Shown: piece by piece, positions 45,001-55,775 of the stretch
Layout: each line of letters begins with the position of its first letter
How positions within the stretch are numbered: the stretch's first letter is position 1
From: DATGJX01 sp963830545
GTDB taxonomy: Bacteria; Vulcanimicrobiota; Vulcanimicrobiia; Vulcanimicrobiales; Vulcanimicrobiaceae
Assembly (NCBI GenBank): GCA_963830545.1
Contig: CAWHMK010000001.1
Coordinates: 2,763,002 to 2,827,001, forward strand
Direction: 5' to 3'
DNA: 64,000 nt
Program-made: the position numbers and the translations under genes
The notes under the pieces: model-generated
The model's input: the letters and a program-made list of their open reading frames with translations, nothing else
The model's database searches: none
Told to the model about the DNA's origin: nothing

Positions 45001-45744
45001 GTGAACGATATCCGCGAGGCACTCCTGCGCGGAAAGCGCCGGCCGCGTCGCACGGGCGTAGGTTCCCCTACGCTGCAGCGCGGCGACGGCTATGAATTCG
45101 TAGAACTTCGAGAATACGTTCCCGGCGACGACGTCCGGCGCATAGATTGGGCGGCGACTGCGCGTACGGCGCAGCTGCAGACGCGGGTCGTGCTCGAAGA
45201 CGTCGCGCTTACGATGTGCGCGCTAGTGGACGAGTCACCTTCGATGCTCGCGGGACGACGCCGCCCGCTCCTGGAGAGCGCGCACGAGGCGGCGCGCGCG
45301 TGGAACGATGCGGCGGCCCCATCGGACCGCGTCGTGCAGTTGGATCTCGATTCGCCTTTCCTCTTGACGCGCGCGCTCGACACGGCTGCTGCGGTGCTGC
45401 CGCGCGGAAGCGCCCTGCTCGTCCTGAGCGACTTCTGGGACTTGCCGCAGAACGAAGAATTGCTCGTGCTGCTGGGTCTGCGATTCGATTGCACGGCGCT
45501 GCTGGCGCGGGACCCGTGGTACGACGGTCTGCCGCTGGGCGGACTGCTGCGTTTGCGCGATGCTGAAACGGGCGCGAGTGCGCGCGTATTCTTGGGCGGC
45601 CGCGAACGCCGAGCGTATGCCCGTGCAGTGCGTGAACGGGAAACGCGGCTGCTCGAACGGTTCGCGAGGGCAAATTGGCGGGCGGATGTCTTCGAGGAGT
45701 GCGACGGGAGCGGAGCGCTGATGCACGCGTTCGGCGTCGCATGA
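45001..45744 (+). CDS. DUF58 protein (VWA-like)
   Basis: A 247-residue protein from GTG 45001. The DUF58 signature region is FVELREYVPGDDVRRIDWAA. VDESPSML takes the position of the metal site (D-x-S-x-S). The rest is a VWA-like fold with LLVLSDFWDLP. It normally works with MoxR upstream and the VWA protein downstream. ATG overlap with the next gene (ATGA). Confidence 0.9.
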   Translation: MNDIREALLRGKRRPRRTGVGSPTLQRGDGYEFVELREYVPGDDVRRIDWAATARTAQLQTRVVLEDVALTMCALVDESPSMLAGRRRPLLESAHEAARAWNDAAAPSDRVVQLDLDSPFLLTRALDTAAAVLPRGSALLVLSDFWDLPQNEELLVLLGLRFDCTALLARDPWYDGLPLGGLLRLRDAETGASARVFLGGRERRAYARAVRERETRLLERFARANWRADVFEECDGSGALMHAFGVA

Positions 45745-46658
45745 GTTTCGCGCATCCGGCGTACCTCGGCGTTGCAGTTTTCGCAGCCGTTCTGTTCGCG
45801 GCGGCGTACCGGTTCTTGCAGAGGCGCGGGGAGCGGCAAAGTCTCGCGTATTCCAATCTGCCGTTTCTGCTTGCCGCAGTGCAGTCGCGCAGGTGGCCGC
45901 AGCGGGCGTTTTTCGCATCGTGGATCGTTGCGACCGTGCTGCTTGCGCTGGCAGTTTCCGGTCCACGCATTCGAGCGATGGTTCCATCGCTTGGCGGAAA
46001 GGTCGTCCTCTGCGTCGATACGTCCGGATCGATGAACGCCACCGACGTTGACCCGACGCGCGCGCAAGCCGCAGTTGCGGCTATGCGCGCTTTCGTCGCG
46101 CAGGCTCCGGCGGCGGCGTCGATCGGCATCATCTCGTTCGCTTCCGACGCGCAAGTGCTCGCGCAGCCGACGGCGGATCGCGATCAACTGCAGAATGCGC
46201 TGGACGCGATTCCGGCACCCAACGGTGCAACCGCCATCGGCGATGCACTGGCGCTTGCGAAACGCATTCTTCCCCTGTCGGGTGCGCGCGCCGTGGTCCT
46301 TATCACCGATGGTGAAAACAATGCAGGATCCGATCCCATGGCAGCCGCGCGCGCGCTCGGCGCAGCGCACATCCCGCTGTATACGATAGGCATCGGCACG
46401 AATAGCGGCGCGCTCATTCCCGGAACGCTTCAAACTGCCGGCATAGACGAGGACGCCCTTCGCGCGTACGCCGCTGCAAGCGGAGGTGCGTATAGCCGCG
46501 CGGACGACGCGCAAGGGTTGCGCGAGGCGCTCGCGCGTTTGGGCCGAAGCACGACGCTGCGGCGCGCTACCGTCGATCTTTCACTGCCGGCGGCGCTTGC
46601 AGGAGGCATTTTGATGGCGGCGACGTTTTTGACAGGCTTGGCCGCGGGACGATGGTGA
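45741..46658 (+). CDS. VWA-domain membrane protein (BatA/BatB-like)
   Basis: A 305-residue protein from ATG 45741. Two N-terminal helices (AYLGVAVFAAVLFAAAY; ASWIVATVLLALAVSG) flank a short loop. The VWA domain has a complete MIDAS: DTSGSMN, then LITDGENNAGSD. A C-terminal helix (ALAGGILMAATFLTGLA) gives the usual Bat topology. Last gene of the MoxR module. Confidence 0.92.
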   Translation: MSFAHPAYLGVAVFAAVLFAAAYRFLQRRGERQSLAYSNLPFLLAAVQSRRWPQRAFFASWIVATVLLALAVSGPRIRAMVPSLGGKVVLCVDTSGSMNATDVDPTRAQAAVAAMRAFVAQAPAAASIGIISFASDAQVLAQPTADRDQLQNALDAIPAPNGATAIGDALALAKRILPLSGARAVVLITDGENNAGSDPMAAARALGAAHIPLYTIGIGTNSGALIPGTLQTAGIDEDALRAYAAASGGAYSRADDAQGLREALARLGRSTTLRRATVDLSLPAALAGGILMAATFLTGLAAGRW

Positions 46659-46664
46659 GCATTC

Positions 46665-47306
46665 GTGGATGAAACCGACTTGGCGCGGATGCGTCGCACG
46701 TACGCGCAAACCCAATTGCACGACGAGCAGATCGGTTCGGATCCGATCGAGCAGCTGCGACGGTGGATCGACGACGCGGTGCAAGCCGGCGTTCCCGAAC
46801 CGAATGCGCTGTGCTTGTGCACGACCGCGGACGATCAGCCGTCGGCGCGAATGGTCCTGCTTCGGCGGCTCGACGCCGGCGGTCTCGTGTTTTTCACGAG
46901 CTATTTCAGCCGCAAGGGACGGGAGCTCGACGACAACCCGCGCGCCGCGGCCGTGTTTTACTGGCCGCAGCTCGAGCGTCAAGTGCGCGTCGAGGGCGTC
47001 GTCGATCGCATCGCGGAAGAAGAATCGGACGCGTATTTCGCCAGCCGTCCGCGCGGACATCAACTCGGGGCGTGGGCATCGGAGCAAAGCGAGCCCGTCG
47101 AGAACCGGGCATTGCTCGACCAGCGCATGCTCGATTACGAGGAGCGTTTCGGAGGGGAAGACGTGCCGCGGCCCCATTCCTGGGGAGGCTATGCGCTCGT
47201 CCCGCGCCGGATGGAATTTTGGCAAGGCCGTCCTAACCGGATGCACGATCGCATCGAGTTCGCCCGCGGTCGCGGGATGTGGACGATTCGGCGCCTGCAG
47301 CCCTGA
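46665..47306 (+). CDS. pdxH: Pyridoxamine/pyridoxine 5'-phosphate oxidase
   Basis: A 213-residue FMN protein from GTG 46665, 6 bases after the VWA gene. RMVLLRRLDAGGLVFFTSY and RQVRVEGVVDRI form the FMN/PLP site. HSWGGYALVPRRMEFWQG and the C-terminal HDRIEF with WTIRRLQP are family-specific. It makes pyridoxal phosphate, the cofactor of the sugar aminotransferases in this window; a direct link is not implied. Confidence 0.95.
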   Translation: MDETDLARMRRTYAQTQLHDEQIGSDPIEQLRRWIDDAVQAGVPEPNALCLCTTADDQPSARMVLLRRLDAGGLVFFTSYFSRKGRELDDNPRAAAVFYWPQLERQVRVEGVVDRIAEEESDAYFASRPRGHQLGAWASEQSEPVENRALLDQRMLDYEERFGGEDVPRPHSWGGYALVPRRMEFWQGRPNRMHDRIEFARGRGMWTIRRLQP

Positions 47307-47440
47307 TCTAGGCCGGCCGGGCGGCCCCTCTTCGGCGGGTTCCACCCTTGGTCGCGCTGCCGTAAGACTACCGGGCCCGGCGCGCGTGCCTGTTGGACAC
47401 TGTGCCGTCCGGCCTGCGGTCCGGTACGATGCCCACAGGA

Positions 47441-48433
47441 ATGACGACGTATCTCGTGACCGGAGCGGCCGGTTTCATCGGCTCGGCACTCGTTCGCGCG
47501 TTGCTGGAACGCGGGGAACGTGTGCGCGCGATCGACAATTACAAGACGGGAAAACGTCAAAACCTCGATGGCCTGCTCGAGGCGATCGAGTTCCAGGACG
47601 CCGATCTGAACGATTCCGATCGCTTGACCGAGATCTGCCGCGGCGTCGATTGTATTTTTCACGAGGCGGCGATTCCGTCGGTCCCAAAATCGATCGCGGA
47701 TCCGGTAACCAGTCATCGCGCGAACGTCGACGGCACGCTGAGCCTCCTCCTCGCAGCGCGTGAAGCGGGCGTGGGCCGAGTCATCTACGCCGCGTCGTCT
47801 TCCGCTTATGGCGACACGCCGACCCTCCCCAAGCGCGAAGACATGAAACCGAATCCCATCTCGCCGTACGCCGTGCAAAAATTGTGCGGCGAATTGTACA
47901 CCGCCGCGTTTTATCGCGTGTACGGTTTGGAAACGACCGCGCTGCGTTATTTCAACGTCTTCGGCCCGCGCCAAGACGCGGCAAGCCAGTACTCCGGCGT
48001 ACTCTCGAAGTTCATCACGTGCATGCTCGACGGCCGCGCGCCGACGATCTTCGGCGACGGATCGCAGAGCCGCGATTTCACGTACGTCGACAACGTCGTC
48101 GAAGCGAATTTGCTTGCGGCAGGTGCCCGGGGCAGCGCCATCGCGGGCCGCACGTTCAACATTGCAACCGGCGTGCGCTTCACGTTGAACCAAGTATTCG
48201 AAATGCTCAAACCGATCACCGGATTTCGCGGTGAAGCGGAATCCGATCGCGAGCGCGTCGGCGACGTGAAACACTCGCTCGCGGATGTGACCGCCGCGTG
48301 GGAAGCCTTCGGATACCGGCCGGTGGTGGGTTTCGAGGAAGGTCTGCGGCGCACCGTGGCGTGGTATCGCGAGCAGCTGCAGGTTCCGGCGTCTTGCTCA
48401 CCGGAGGGACCTCCTGCAGTAACGACTCCCTAG
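47441..48433 (+). CDS. NAD-dependent sugar-nucleotide 4-epimerase (SDR; GalE/WbpP-like)
   Basis: A 330-residue protein; ATG 47441 is chosen because the Rossmann motif GAAGFIGSALVRAL starts right after it (ATG 47429 is possible). The catalytic SSSAYGDTP and SPYAVQK (Tyr-x3-Lys) are present, as are ALRYFNVFGPRQDAAS and GSQSRDFTYVDNVVEA. Closest in type to UDP-GlcNAc/UDP-Glc 4-epimerases. Probably serves polysaccharide synthesis although it lies 11 kb from that locus. Confidence 0.9.
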   Translation: MTTYLVTGAAGFIGSALVRALLERGERVRAIDNYKTGKRQNLDGLLEAIEFQDADLNDSDRLTEICRGVDCIFHEAAIPSVPKSIADPVTSHRANVDGTLSLLLAAREAGVGRVIYAASSSAYGDTPTLPKREDMKPNPISPYAVQKLCGELYTAAFYRVYGLETTALRYFNVFGPRQDAASQYSGVLSKFITCMLDGRAPTIFGDGSQSRDFTYVDNVVEANLLAAGARGSAIAGRTFNIATGVRFTLNQVFEMLKPITGFRGEAESDRERVGDVKHSLADVTAAWEAFGYRPVVGFEEGLRRTVAWYREQLQVPASCSPEGPPAVTTP

Positions 48434-48457
48434 AGCGCCTAACCTGGGGCTTCTAGC

Positions 48458-51400
48458 ATGCCCGCCCGAAAAAGCGTCCTCGTTATCGGCTCCGGCCCCA
48501 TCGTCATCGGCCAGGCCGCAGAATTCGATTACGCCGGCGTTCAGGCGTGCCGCGCCCTTCGCGAGGAAGGCCACCGCGTCGTTCTCGTCAACTCGAACCC
48601 CGCAACCATCATGACCGATCCGGAAGTCGCGGACGCGGTCTATTTGGAACCGCTCACCGTCGCCTCGGTCGAGCGCGTCATCGAGCGCGAGCGCCCGGAC
48701 GCGCTCTTACCGACGCTCGGCGGACAAACCGGTCTGAATCTTGCCGTCGAGCTGCACGAAGCGGGCGTGCTCGATCGTTACGGCGTCGAACTGCTCGGCA
48801 CACCGGTCGACACGATCAAACTCGCGGAAGATCGGGAGCGCTTCAAGAGCAAGATGATCGAGATCGGCGAGCCGGTGGCCACGAGCGCGATCGTCACGCG
48901 TGTGGAAGAAGGACTGGAGTTTGCGCAGCAGCACGGCTATCCGCTGGTCGTGCGTCCGGCCTATACGCTCGGCGGAACCGGCGGCGGCATCGTCAACGAC
49001 GAACGCGAGCTGCGCGAAACGCTCGAGAGCGGTTTGTCCGCAAGCCTCATCCACCAAGTGCTGCTCGAGACCTCGCTTCTGGGTTGGAAAGAAATCGAAT
49101 ACGAAGTGCTGCGGGACGGCGCGAACAATTGCATCATCGTTTGCAACATGGAAAACATCGATCCGGTCGGCGTGCACACGGGTGATTCCATCGTCGTCGC
49201 GCCTTCTCAGACGCTTTCCGATCTCGAATACCAAATGCTGCGCACCGCCAGCCTGAACGTGATCCGCGCGCTCAACGTTCAAGGCGGGTGCAACATTCAA
49301 TTCGCCCTTCATCCGCAGCGTAGCGAGTACGCAATCATCGAGGTCAATCCGCGGGTTTCCCGCAGTTCCGCGCTGGCGAGCAAAGCGACGGGCTATCCCA
49401 TTGCAAAAATCAGCACGCGTATTGCGCTGGGACAAACGCTCGACGAAATTCCGAACCCCGTCACGGGTGTGACGAAAGCGGCCTACGAGCCTACCCTCGA
49501 CTACGTCGTGGTGAAGATTCCGCGCTGGCCGTTCGACAAGTTTCCGCTTGCAGACACTTCTCTCGGCACGCAGATGAAGTCGACCGGCGAGGCCATGGGC
49601 ATCGGACGCACGTTCCAGGACGCGCTGATGAAGGCCGTGCGCGGCCTCGATCTCAAACGCGAGGCGCTGACGGGGAACGCGCTCACGGAATGGAGCGACG
49701 GCGAACTCGAAAACGTGATCGCACATCCGAATCACGAACGCCTCTTCGCAGTCGCGGAGGCGCTGCGCCGCGGAATTTCGATCGAGCGTATCGCCGAACT
49801 CTCGGCAATCGACAAATTCTGGTTGTACGAATTGGCCGAGATCGTCGCGCGCGAGAACGGCGCTCCCGCACCTGAAGAAAAGATCGTCTTCCGCATGGTC
49901 GATACGGCCGCCGCCGAATTTCCGGCCAAATCGCCCTACTACTACATTTCGCGGGGAGAAAGCGACGAGATGCGGGCCACTCCGCGAGAGGCGGTGGTCG
50001 TCGTGGGCAGCGGACCGATCCGAATCGGCCAGGGTATAGAGTTCGACTACTCGTGCGTGCACGCGGCGTGGGCGCTGCGCGAAGCAGGCTGCTCGCCCGT
50101 CGTCGTCAATAACAATCCCGAAACGGTTTCCACGGATTTCGACGTTTCCGACGTGCTCGTTTTCGAGCCTCCCGGCGCAGACGAAGTCGAAGCGGCGTAT
50201 CGCTCGACGAATGCTCGCGGCGTGATGCTCGCATTCGGCGGGCAGACCGCGATCAATCTCGCCGAGGAACTCACGCGTCGAGGCGTGACGATCATCGGCA
50301 GCGATCGGCAGAGTCTGGACATGGCGGAAGACCGCGAGCAGTTCGATGCGGCGCTGCGGCGCCTCGGCGTCGCGCGGCCCGAAGGCAAAGCAGCGCGCTC
50401 TTTCCGCGAAGCGCGTGCGATCGCGCGGGAACTGGGGTTTCCCGTGCTCGTCCGGCCTTCGTACGTGCTCGGCGGCCGCGGCATGGAAGTCGTGTACAAC
50501 GAGGGACAGCTCGCGTCGTACGCGGAGTCGGCCCCGCCCATTCTCTCCCAAGCGCCGCTGCTCGTAGACAAGTACCTGCGCGGACTCGAAGTCGAGGTCG
50601 ACGCTGCATTCGACGGCGACGACATCCTCATTCCCGGAATTTTCGAACACATCGAACGCGCGGGCATCCACTCCGGCGACTCGATTAGCGTCTACCCGCC
50701 CCAAACGATTTCGTGGGAGATGAAAGAGCGGATCGCGGGGGTGACGACCGCAATCGCGCGCGAGCTGAAAATTCGCGGGCTCATCAACATTCAATTCGTC
50801 ATCCACGAAAGCCGGCTCTACATCATCGAGGCCAATCCGCGAGCGAGCCGCACGGTGCCCATCATTCAAAAGGCAACGGGGGTGAATTTGGTAGCCGCTG
50901 CGACGCGCATCGCTTTGGGCGAGAAGTCTGCGTGAGATGCCGTACGGCACCGGGCTGATCCCCGAAGCGCCGTTCGTGGTCGTGAAGATTCCGGTGTTTT
51001 CGTTCGCCAAGATGCGCGGCGTCGAAACGATTCTGGGGCCGGAGATGAAATCGACCGGCGAAGTGCTCGGAATCGACGAAAGCTTTGCCGGCGCCCTGCG
51101 CAAAGGATTCATCGGCGCGGGCGTGCGGCTGCCGAGCGAAGGCGGCCGCATCCTGGTTTCCATTGCGGATGAAGAAAAAGAAGAATCGATTCCGATTTTG
51201 CGGCGTTACGTGCGCCTCGGCCACACGCTCATCGCCACGCCCGGCACGCGCGAGTACCTGCAAGCCGCGGGCATTCCGTGTGCGCAAGTCAACAAGATCG
51301 CGGAAGGTTCTCCGCACGTGCTCGACTTGATTCACGATCGCGGCGTCGATCTCGTCATAAACGACGCGCAGGGTCCGCGTCAACTCTCCGACAACTACCG

Positions 51401-51548
51401 CATTCGACGAGCCGCGGTCGAAGCGAGTATTGCGTGTTTGACGAGTTTGGACACGGCAGGCGCGCTCGCCGAGGCCCTGGAAAGTTCGGCCGGACCGCCG
51501 CGTCCGCTGCAAGAATACCGATGCGTTCAGACGCAAGTTCGTTCGTAG
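48458..51548 (+). CDS. carB: Carbamoyl-phosphate synthase large subunit (one frameshift)
   Basis: ATG 48458 opens SVLVIGSGPIVIGQAAEFDY. The two ATP-grasp halves are both present: AYTLGGTGGGIV and VNPRVSRSSALASKATGYP in the first, VVVGSGPIRIGQGIEFDYS and SYVLGGRGMEVVYN in the second. Near 50929 the frame moves by one base: ALGEKS-A-stop should continue as LREMPYGTGLIPEAP, and it does in the next frame through PVFSFAKMRG and the MGS-like allosteric domain. About 1,029 residues. Its last 28 bases overlap the next gene. Confidence 0.94.
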
Positions 51549-52282
51549 ACCTCGGCGCGAAGGCGCCCAGCGCGTTCGTACTGGGCGGAAATGGAAGCAC
51601 GCTGGCGTTCGTAAGCAGTCTGCGGGCGGACGCTCCGAGCGTGACGGCGCAGCTCGTACCGATCGCACAAACGCCCGTCGGCACCGTTGCGGGCGAAGCA
51701 TGGCAAAACGTGACGATCGCGACCGCCAATCTGCTCGACTGGCTCGACAAGACGTTTTCGCCCGAGGACGAGCGCTCGTTCGTCGCGCCGCTGCGCGACG
51801 TCGAATTGCTTGCGCGCATCAACTGGCAGGCCGAACCGCCGTCGCGCCTCGACGACGCGAGCGTGCTGAACATCGACGACGTTCCCGAGGAATTCGCCGA
51901 CGCACTCGTTCACGCGCCGGAACCGGTCGTCCAGTGCGGCGCGTGCAGGCGGTTGTGCGTGCGCGATCACTTCGTCTGGAGAGAGAAACAGCTCTGCGCG
52001 TGGGATTACCACCGGCAGGTGTTCGGCAAACGCGGTCCCTGGCACATCGGCGTCTACGAGGCGCGCCATTTCGAAACGATTCCGTTCGCGGCCTACGTTG
52101 CGCCGCCGCTGCTCGAGGAGGCGGGAGTAGACGTCGTTCTCGCGCTCGCGGGCCTCGAAGAAACGGTCGCTCGCGACGTTTTGAACGTCGTCTTAGCGGG
52201 CGAAGCCGAACGCGCGCATCTGGCCGTCCGAACACCGGACGGCTATACGCTTCTTCGCGAACGTCCAGGCGCTGCGGCGTGA
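51521..52282 (+). CDS. Uncharacterised protein with Cys-rich motif
   Basis: A 253-residue protein from ATG 51521, inside the carB 3' end. I do not recognise the family. The N-terminal half is mixed alpha/beta (LGGNGSTLAFVSSL). The middle has CGACRRLCVRD followed by CAWDYHRQVFGKRGPWH, a possible metal site of three cysteines plus histidines. The C-terminal half (AYVAPPLLEEAGVDVVLALA) looks folded. It is coupled to the penicillin-binding protein gene by a GTGA overlap. Confidence 0.75.
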   Translation: MRSDASSFVDLGAKAPSAFVLGGNGSTLAFVSSLRADAPSVTAQLVPIAQTPVGTVAGEAWQNVTIATANLLDWLDKTFSPEDERSFVAPLRDVELLARINWQAEPPSRLDDASVLNIDDVPEEFADALVHAPEPVVQCGACRRLCVRDHFVWREKQLCAWDYHRQVFGKRGPWHIGVYEARHFETIPFAAYVAPPLLEEAGVDVVLALAGLEETVARDVLNVVLAGEAERAHLAVRTPDGYTLLRERPGAAA

Positions 52283-53683
52283 GCGCGGCCACGGTTTCGC
52301 GCCTTCGCGCGCTTTTTGCAATTCTGTTCGCGATGCTGGTGGTGCGCCAGGTATACGTGCAAGTCGTCGCAGGTCCCGGCATCGCGGGCAATCCGTACAA
52401 TCCGCGTCACGCGCTGCTCGGCGCGCATCGCGGCCGCATCATCGCAAGCAACGGAAGCGTCATCGCGCACACCGTCGGCGACACGCGCTCGTATCCGCTG
52501 GGCGCGTCGTTCGCGCAGACGGCCGGGTACGTCTCTGCACGGTACGGTACCAGCGGACTGGAAGATGCGTACGACCATGCGCTCACGCCGCCGGATACGA
52601 CCGGTGACGCCGGCGCGCAAATCGCCGAGATTCTCGAAGCGCTGCAAGGAAAGAGTTCCGTATCTCGCGGCGCCGACGTCGTCACGACGATCGAGCCCGC
52701 AATACAAACCGAGCTCTTCGGATTGCTTTCCGGATATTCGCGCGGCGCGGGCGTCGTTCTCGATCCGCGCAGCGGCGCGGTTCTGGCGCTTGCCAGCGTT
52801 CCGAGCTTCGATCCGAACGATCTCACCGCCGAGTTCCCGTCGCTCGTCCGTGACGAGAGCAGCCCGCTCCTCAACCGGAGCATCAACGGTTTATATCCGC
52901 CGGGATCGACGTTCAAGATCTTCACCGCCTCCGCGGCGCTCGACTCGGGGTCGGTAACGATGCAATCGACGTTTTACGATCCCGGCTACTACACGATTGG
53001 GAATTTCACGCTGCACAACGACGAGAGCGAAGCGACCGGAACGCAGGATCTCACCGGCGCGTTTGCGCTTTCGAGCAACGTGGACTTCGGTCAAATCGCA
53101 CTGAAGATGGGCGCCGCCGCGTTCTACCGGTACCTCGATCGTTGGGGCATCGGCTCCTCACTCGATTTTCAACTCCCCGCGTCGCGCGACCGCGTGCCGC
53201 CGCAGGACGGAATCCAGCCGGGCGAACTCGCACAGATGGGGTTCGGTCAAGGCGCGCTGCTGATGACGCCTTTGCAAATGGCGCTCGTCGCGGCGACGAT
53301 TGCCGACGGAGGATCCGAGCCGCGCCCGTACATCGTGCGCCAGGTCCTCTGGCCGGGCGGCGCGGGAAGCAGTTACGGGCCGTCCGAGCTAGCGACCCCC
53401 ATATCGGCGGATACGGCGTCGAATGTGAAGAAGATGATGATCGCGGTGGTACAGCGCGGAACCGGAACCTCGGCACAGACTCCCGGGCGTGACCGTCGCC
53501 GGCAAAACCGGCACGGCTACGAATCCGTCGGGAGCGGCACACTCGTGGTTCGTTTGTTTCGCGCCGGCCGAAAACCCGCGCGTCGTCGTTGCGGTCGTCG
53601 TCGAAAACGGGGGATACGGCGCCGTCGTCGCCGCGCCCATCGCCAGAAATGTCTTACGCGTTGCACTGGAACATATAAAGTAA
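52279..53683 (+). CDS. Penicillin-binding protein, PbpA/FtsI transpeptidase type (one frameshift)
   Basis: GTG 52279 opens a cytoplasmic stub and membrane anchor (~10-28). The transpeptidase motifs are in order: PPGSTFKIF (SxxK), SSNVDFGQ (SxN) and, after a frame change in a GGG run near 53488, VAGKTGTATN (KTG). Without the extra G the end reads AHSWFVCFAPAENPR, a normal tail. About 467 residues, short for a class B PBP, like actinobacterial PbpA. Adjacent to PknB, as pbpA is in actinobacteria. Confidence 0.9.
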
Positions 53684-53705
53684 TGCACGAATCCTTGCGG
53701 CGCCA

Positions 53706-55775
53706 ATGATCGACGAAGCGCACGTTTTCAACAACCGCTACCGCCTCGATCGCAAGCTCGGAGAGGGCGGTATGGCGACCGTGTATTGCGGAACCGACAC
53801 GCTGCTGCGGCGGCGCGTCGCCATCAAAGTCCTGCGCGAGCAATACGCCTCCGATCAAGAATTCGTGCGCCGCTTCTATCAGGAAGCCGAATCCGCCGCC
53901 CGTCTTTCGCATCCCAACATCGTCAACACCTACGACGTCGGACGTGAAGGCGACACGTACTACATCGTGATGGAACTCGTCGACGGCCCATCGCTCGGCG
54001 AGATGATCGCCTCCGACGGAAAATTGCCGGAGCCGGTCGCCATCGACTACGCCGCTCAGATCTGCAACGGCCTCGCGTACGCGCACCGCCAGGGGTTGCT
54101 GCACCGCGACATCAAACCGGCAAACATTCTCATCACCAAGGACGACGTCGTCAAACTTTCCGATTTCGGTATCGCGCGCGCGATGTCGCAGCAAACGATG
54201 GCGATGACTCGTCCCGGTCTCATCATGGGAAGCGTCTATTATCTTTCGCCCGAGCAGGCGCAAGGGCTCGAACTGCACGAGACGTCCGATCTCTACAGCG
54301 TCGGCGTCGTGTTGTACCAAATGCTCACCGGCCGCCTCCCGTATACCGGCGATTCTCCCGTGACCGTCGCGCTCAAACACGTTTCCGATCCGGTTCCCGT
54401 CGTCGATCCCGACGAGACCGGCGTAAGCCCCGCGCTCTCGTCAATCGTCAACCGGCTGCTGCAAAAGCATCCGGCGCACCGCTTCCAGTCGGCAAGCGAC
54501 GTCGCTTCGGCGCTGCGCGAGGCGCGCGAGCGTCCCGCGCGTCGCGGCATACTCCACGCAGGACGATTCGCCGGCCCAGCCCGTCGTCGGACCGCTGCAG
54601 CCCCCGCCGCGCCCCTCGCGCATGCCCGATCGCCGTACGCTGATCGAGCAGGACGAACCGCGCTCGCGTTCGGTCGGGCCATACATCGTGCTCGTCATTC
54701 TGGCGCTGCTCATCGCGACTGCGGCAAGCTATTTTGCGACGCGCCCCCCGGTCGTGCGCATAACGCTCCAAAACTACGCCGGCATGAGCGATTCGCAGGC
54801 GCAGCAAGCGATCGTCAACGCAGGCCTCAACTACCATATCACGCGGCAGAGCAGCAACACCGTCGCGGTCAATCACGTCATCGATCAGGATCCGCCTGCT
54901 AACTCCCAAGTGCCGAAGGGTACGACGATTGCGCTGTCCGTCAGCAGCGGAAAACCAACGGTCGGGCTGCGCGACGTCACCGGATACACGATATCGGACG
55001 CGCAGCGAGACCTCGCCTACGACAAATTCCAGACGAAGGTCGATCGCAAATACGATCCATCGGCCAAAGACACGGTGATTGCCGAGCGCCCGAAGGCGGG
55101 CACGAAAGTTCGTGAAGGTTCGACGGTTACGCTCGTCGTTTCGGATGGACCCGCGCCCATCAAGATGCCCCGGCTCAAAGGCCTCACCATCGACAAGGCG
55201 CGCGCGCTTGCCGCACGGGACGCTTTCGCGATCAACGTTGCGGAAACGGCCGCATTCCAAAATACTCCGCCGAACGTCATCGCCTACCAGGACGTGGCGC
55301 CCGGCACGACGGTGAACGCGGATCATTCGGTGACGGTGAACGTCGCGGTGAGCACGGGCGGCGGCCTCGCGAACGTGCCGTCCGTGGTCAATAACGATTT
55401 CGTAAGCGCGAATCAAGCCCTCACGAAGGCGGGTTTCGCGGTGGACGTCAGTACGTCATTCATCCCGCTTCAGCCGACAACGGTTTGGTCGTGCAGCAGG
55501 ATCCGCCGGGCAACATGCCGCTCGAAAAGGGCAACGCCGTGAAAATATCCGTTTCGGTTCCGGGCGAAGTGCCCGACACGGAAGGCATGGCGCTCGACGA
55601 TGCAAAGAATACGCTCCTCAACGCCGGCTACACGCTCGGCAACATTACGCCGACTACGGAGGGCGCGGGCGGAAAAGTCGTGAGGACGGAACCGTTTGCC
55701 GGCACGACCGCGCGTCCCGGAACACCGGTGAACATCTACGTCAATAGCGCGAGCGCGCAACCGCCGCAGCCGTGA
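53706..55775 (+). CDS. pknB: Ser/Thr protein kinase PknB with five PASTA repeats (two frameshifts)
   Basis: ATG 53706. The kinase domain has P-loop LGEGGMATVY, VAIKVLRE, LLHRDIKPANIL and LSDFGIAR; MTRPGLIMGSVYY is the activation segment. One extra base near 54540 moves the frame into a linker (STQDDSPAQP) and a membrane helix (IVLVILALLIATAASYF). Five PASTA modules follow outside the membrane, the fourth interrupted by one missing base near 55449 (resuming ADNGLVVQQDPPGN). PASTA kinases sense muropeptides and control cell-wall synthesis and division. Its last bases overlap ruvC. Confidence 0.92.

Noticed and set aside
48707..51163. An open frame of over 800 codons on the minus strand opposite carB
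   Set aside because: It is Arg/His/Glu-rich with no domain motif and mirrors the third-position GC bias of carB. Same reasoning excludes long minus frames opposite the dehydratase (4843-6498) and the Wzc-like gene (32710-35094).
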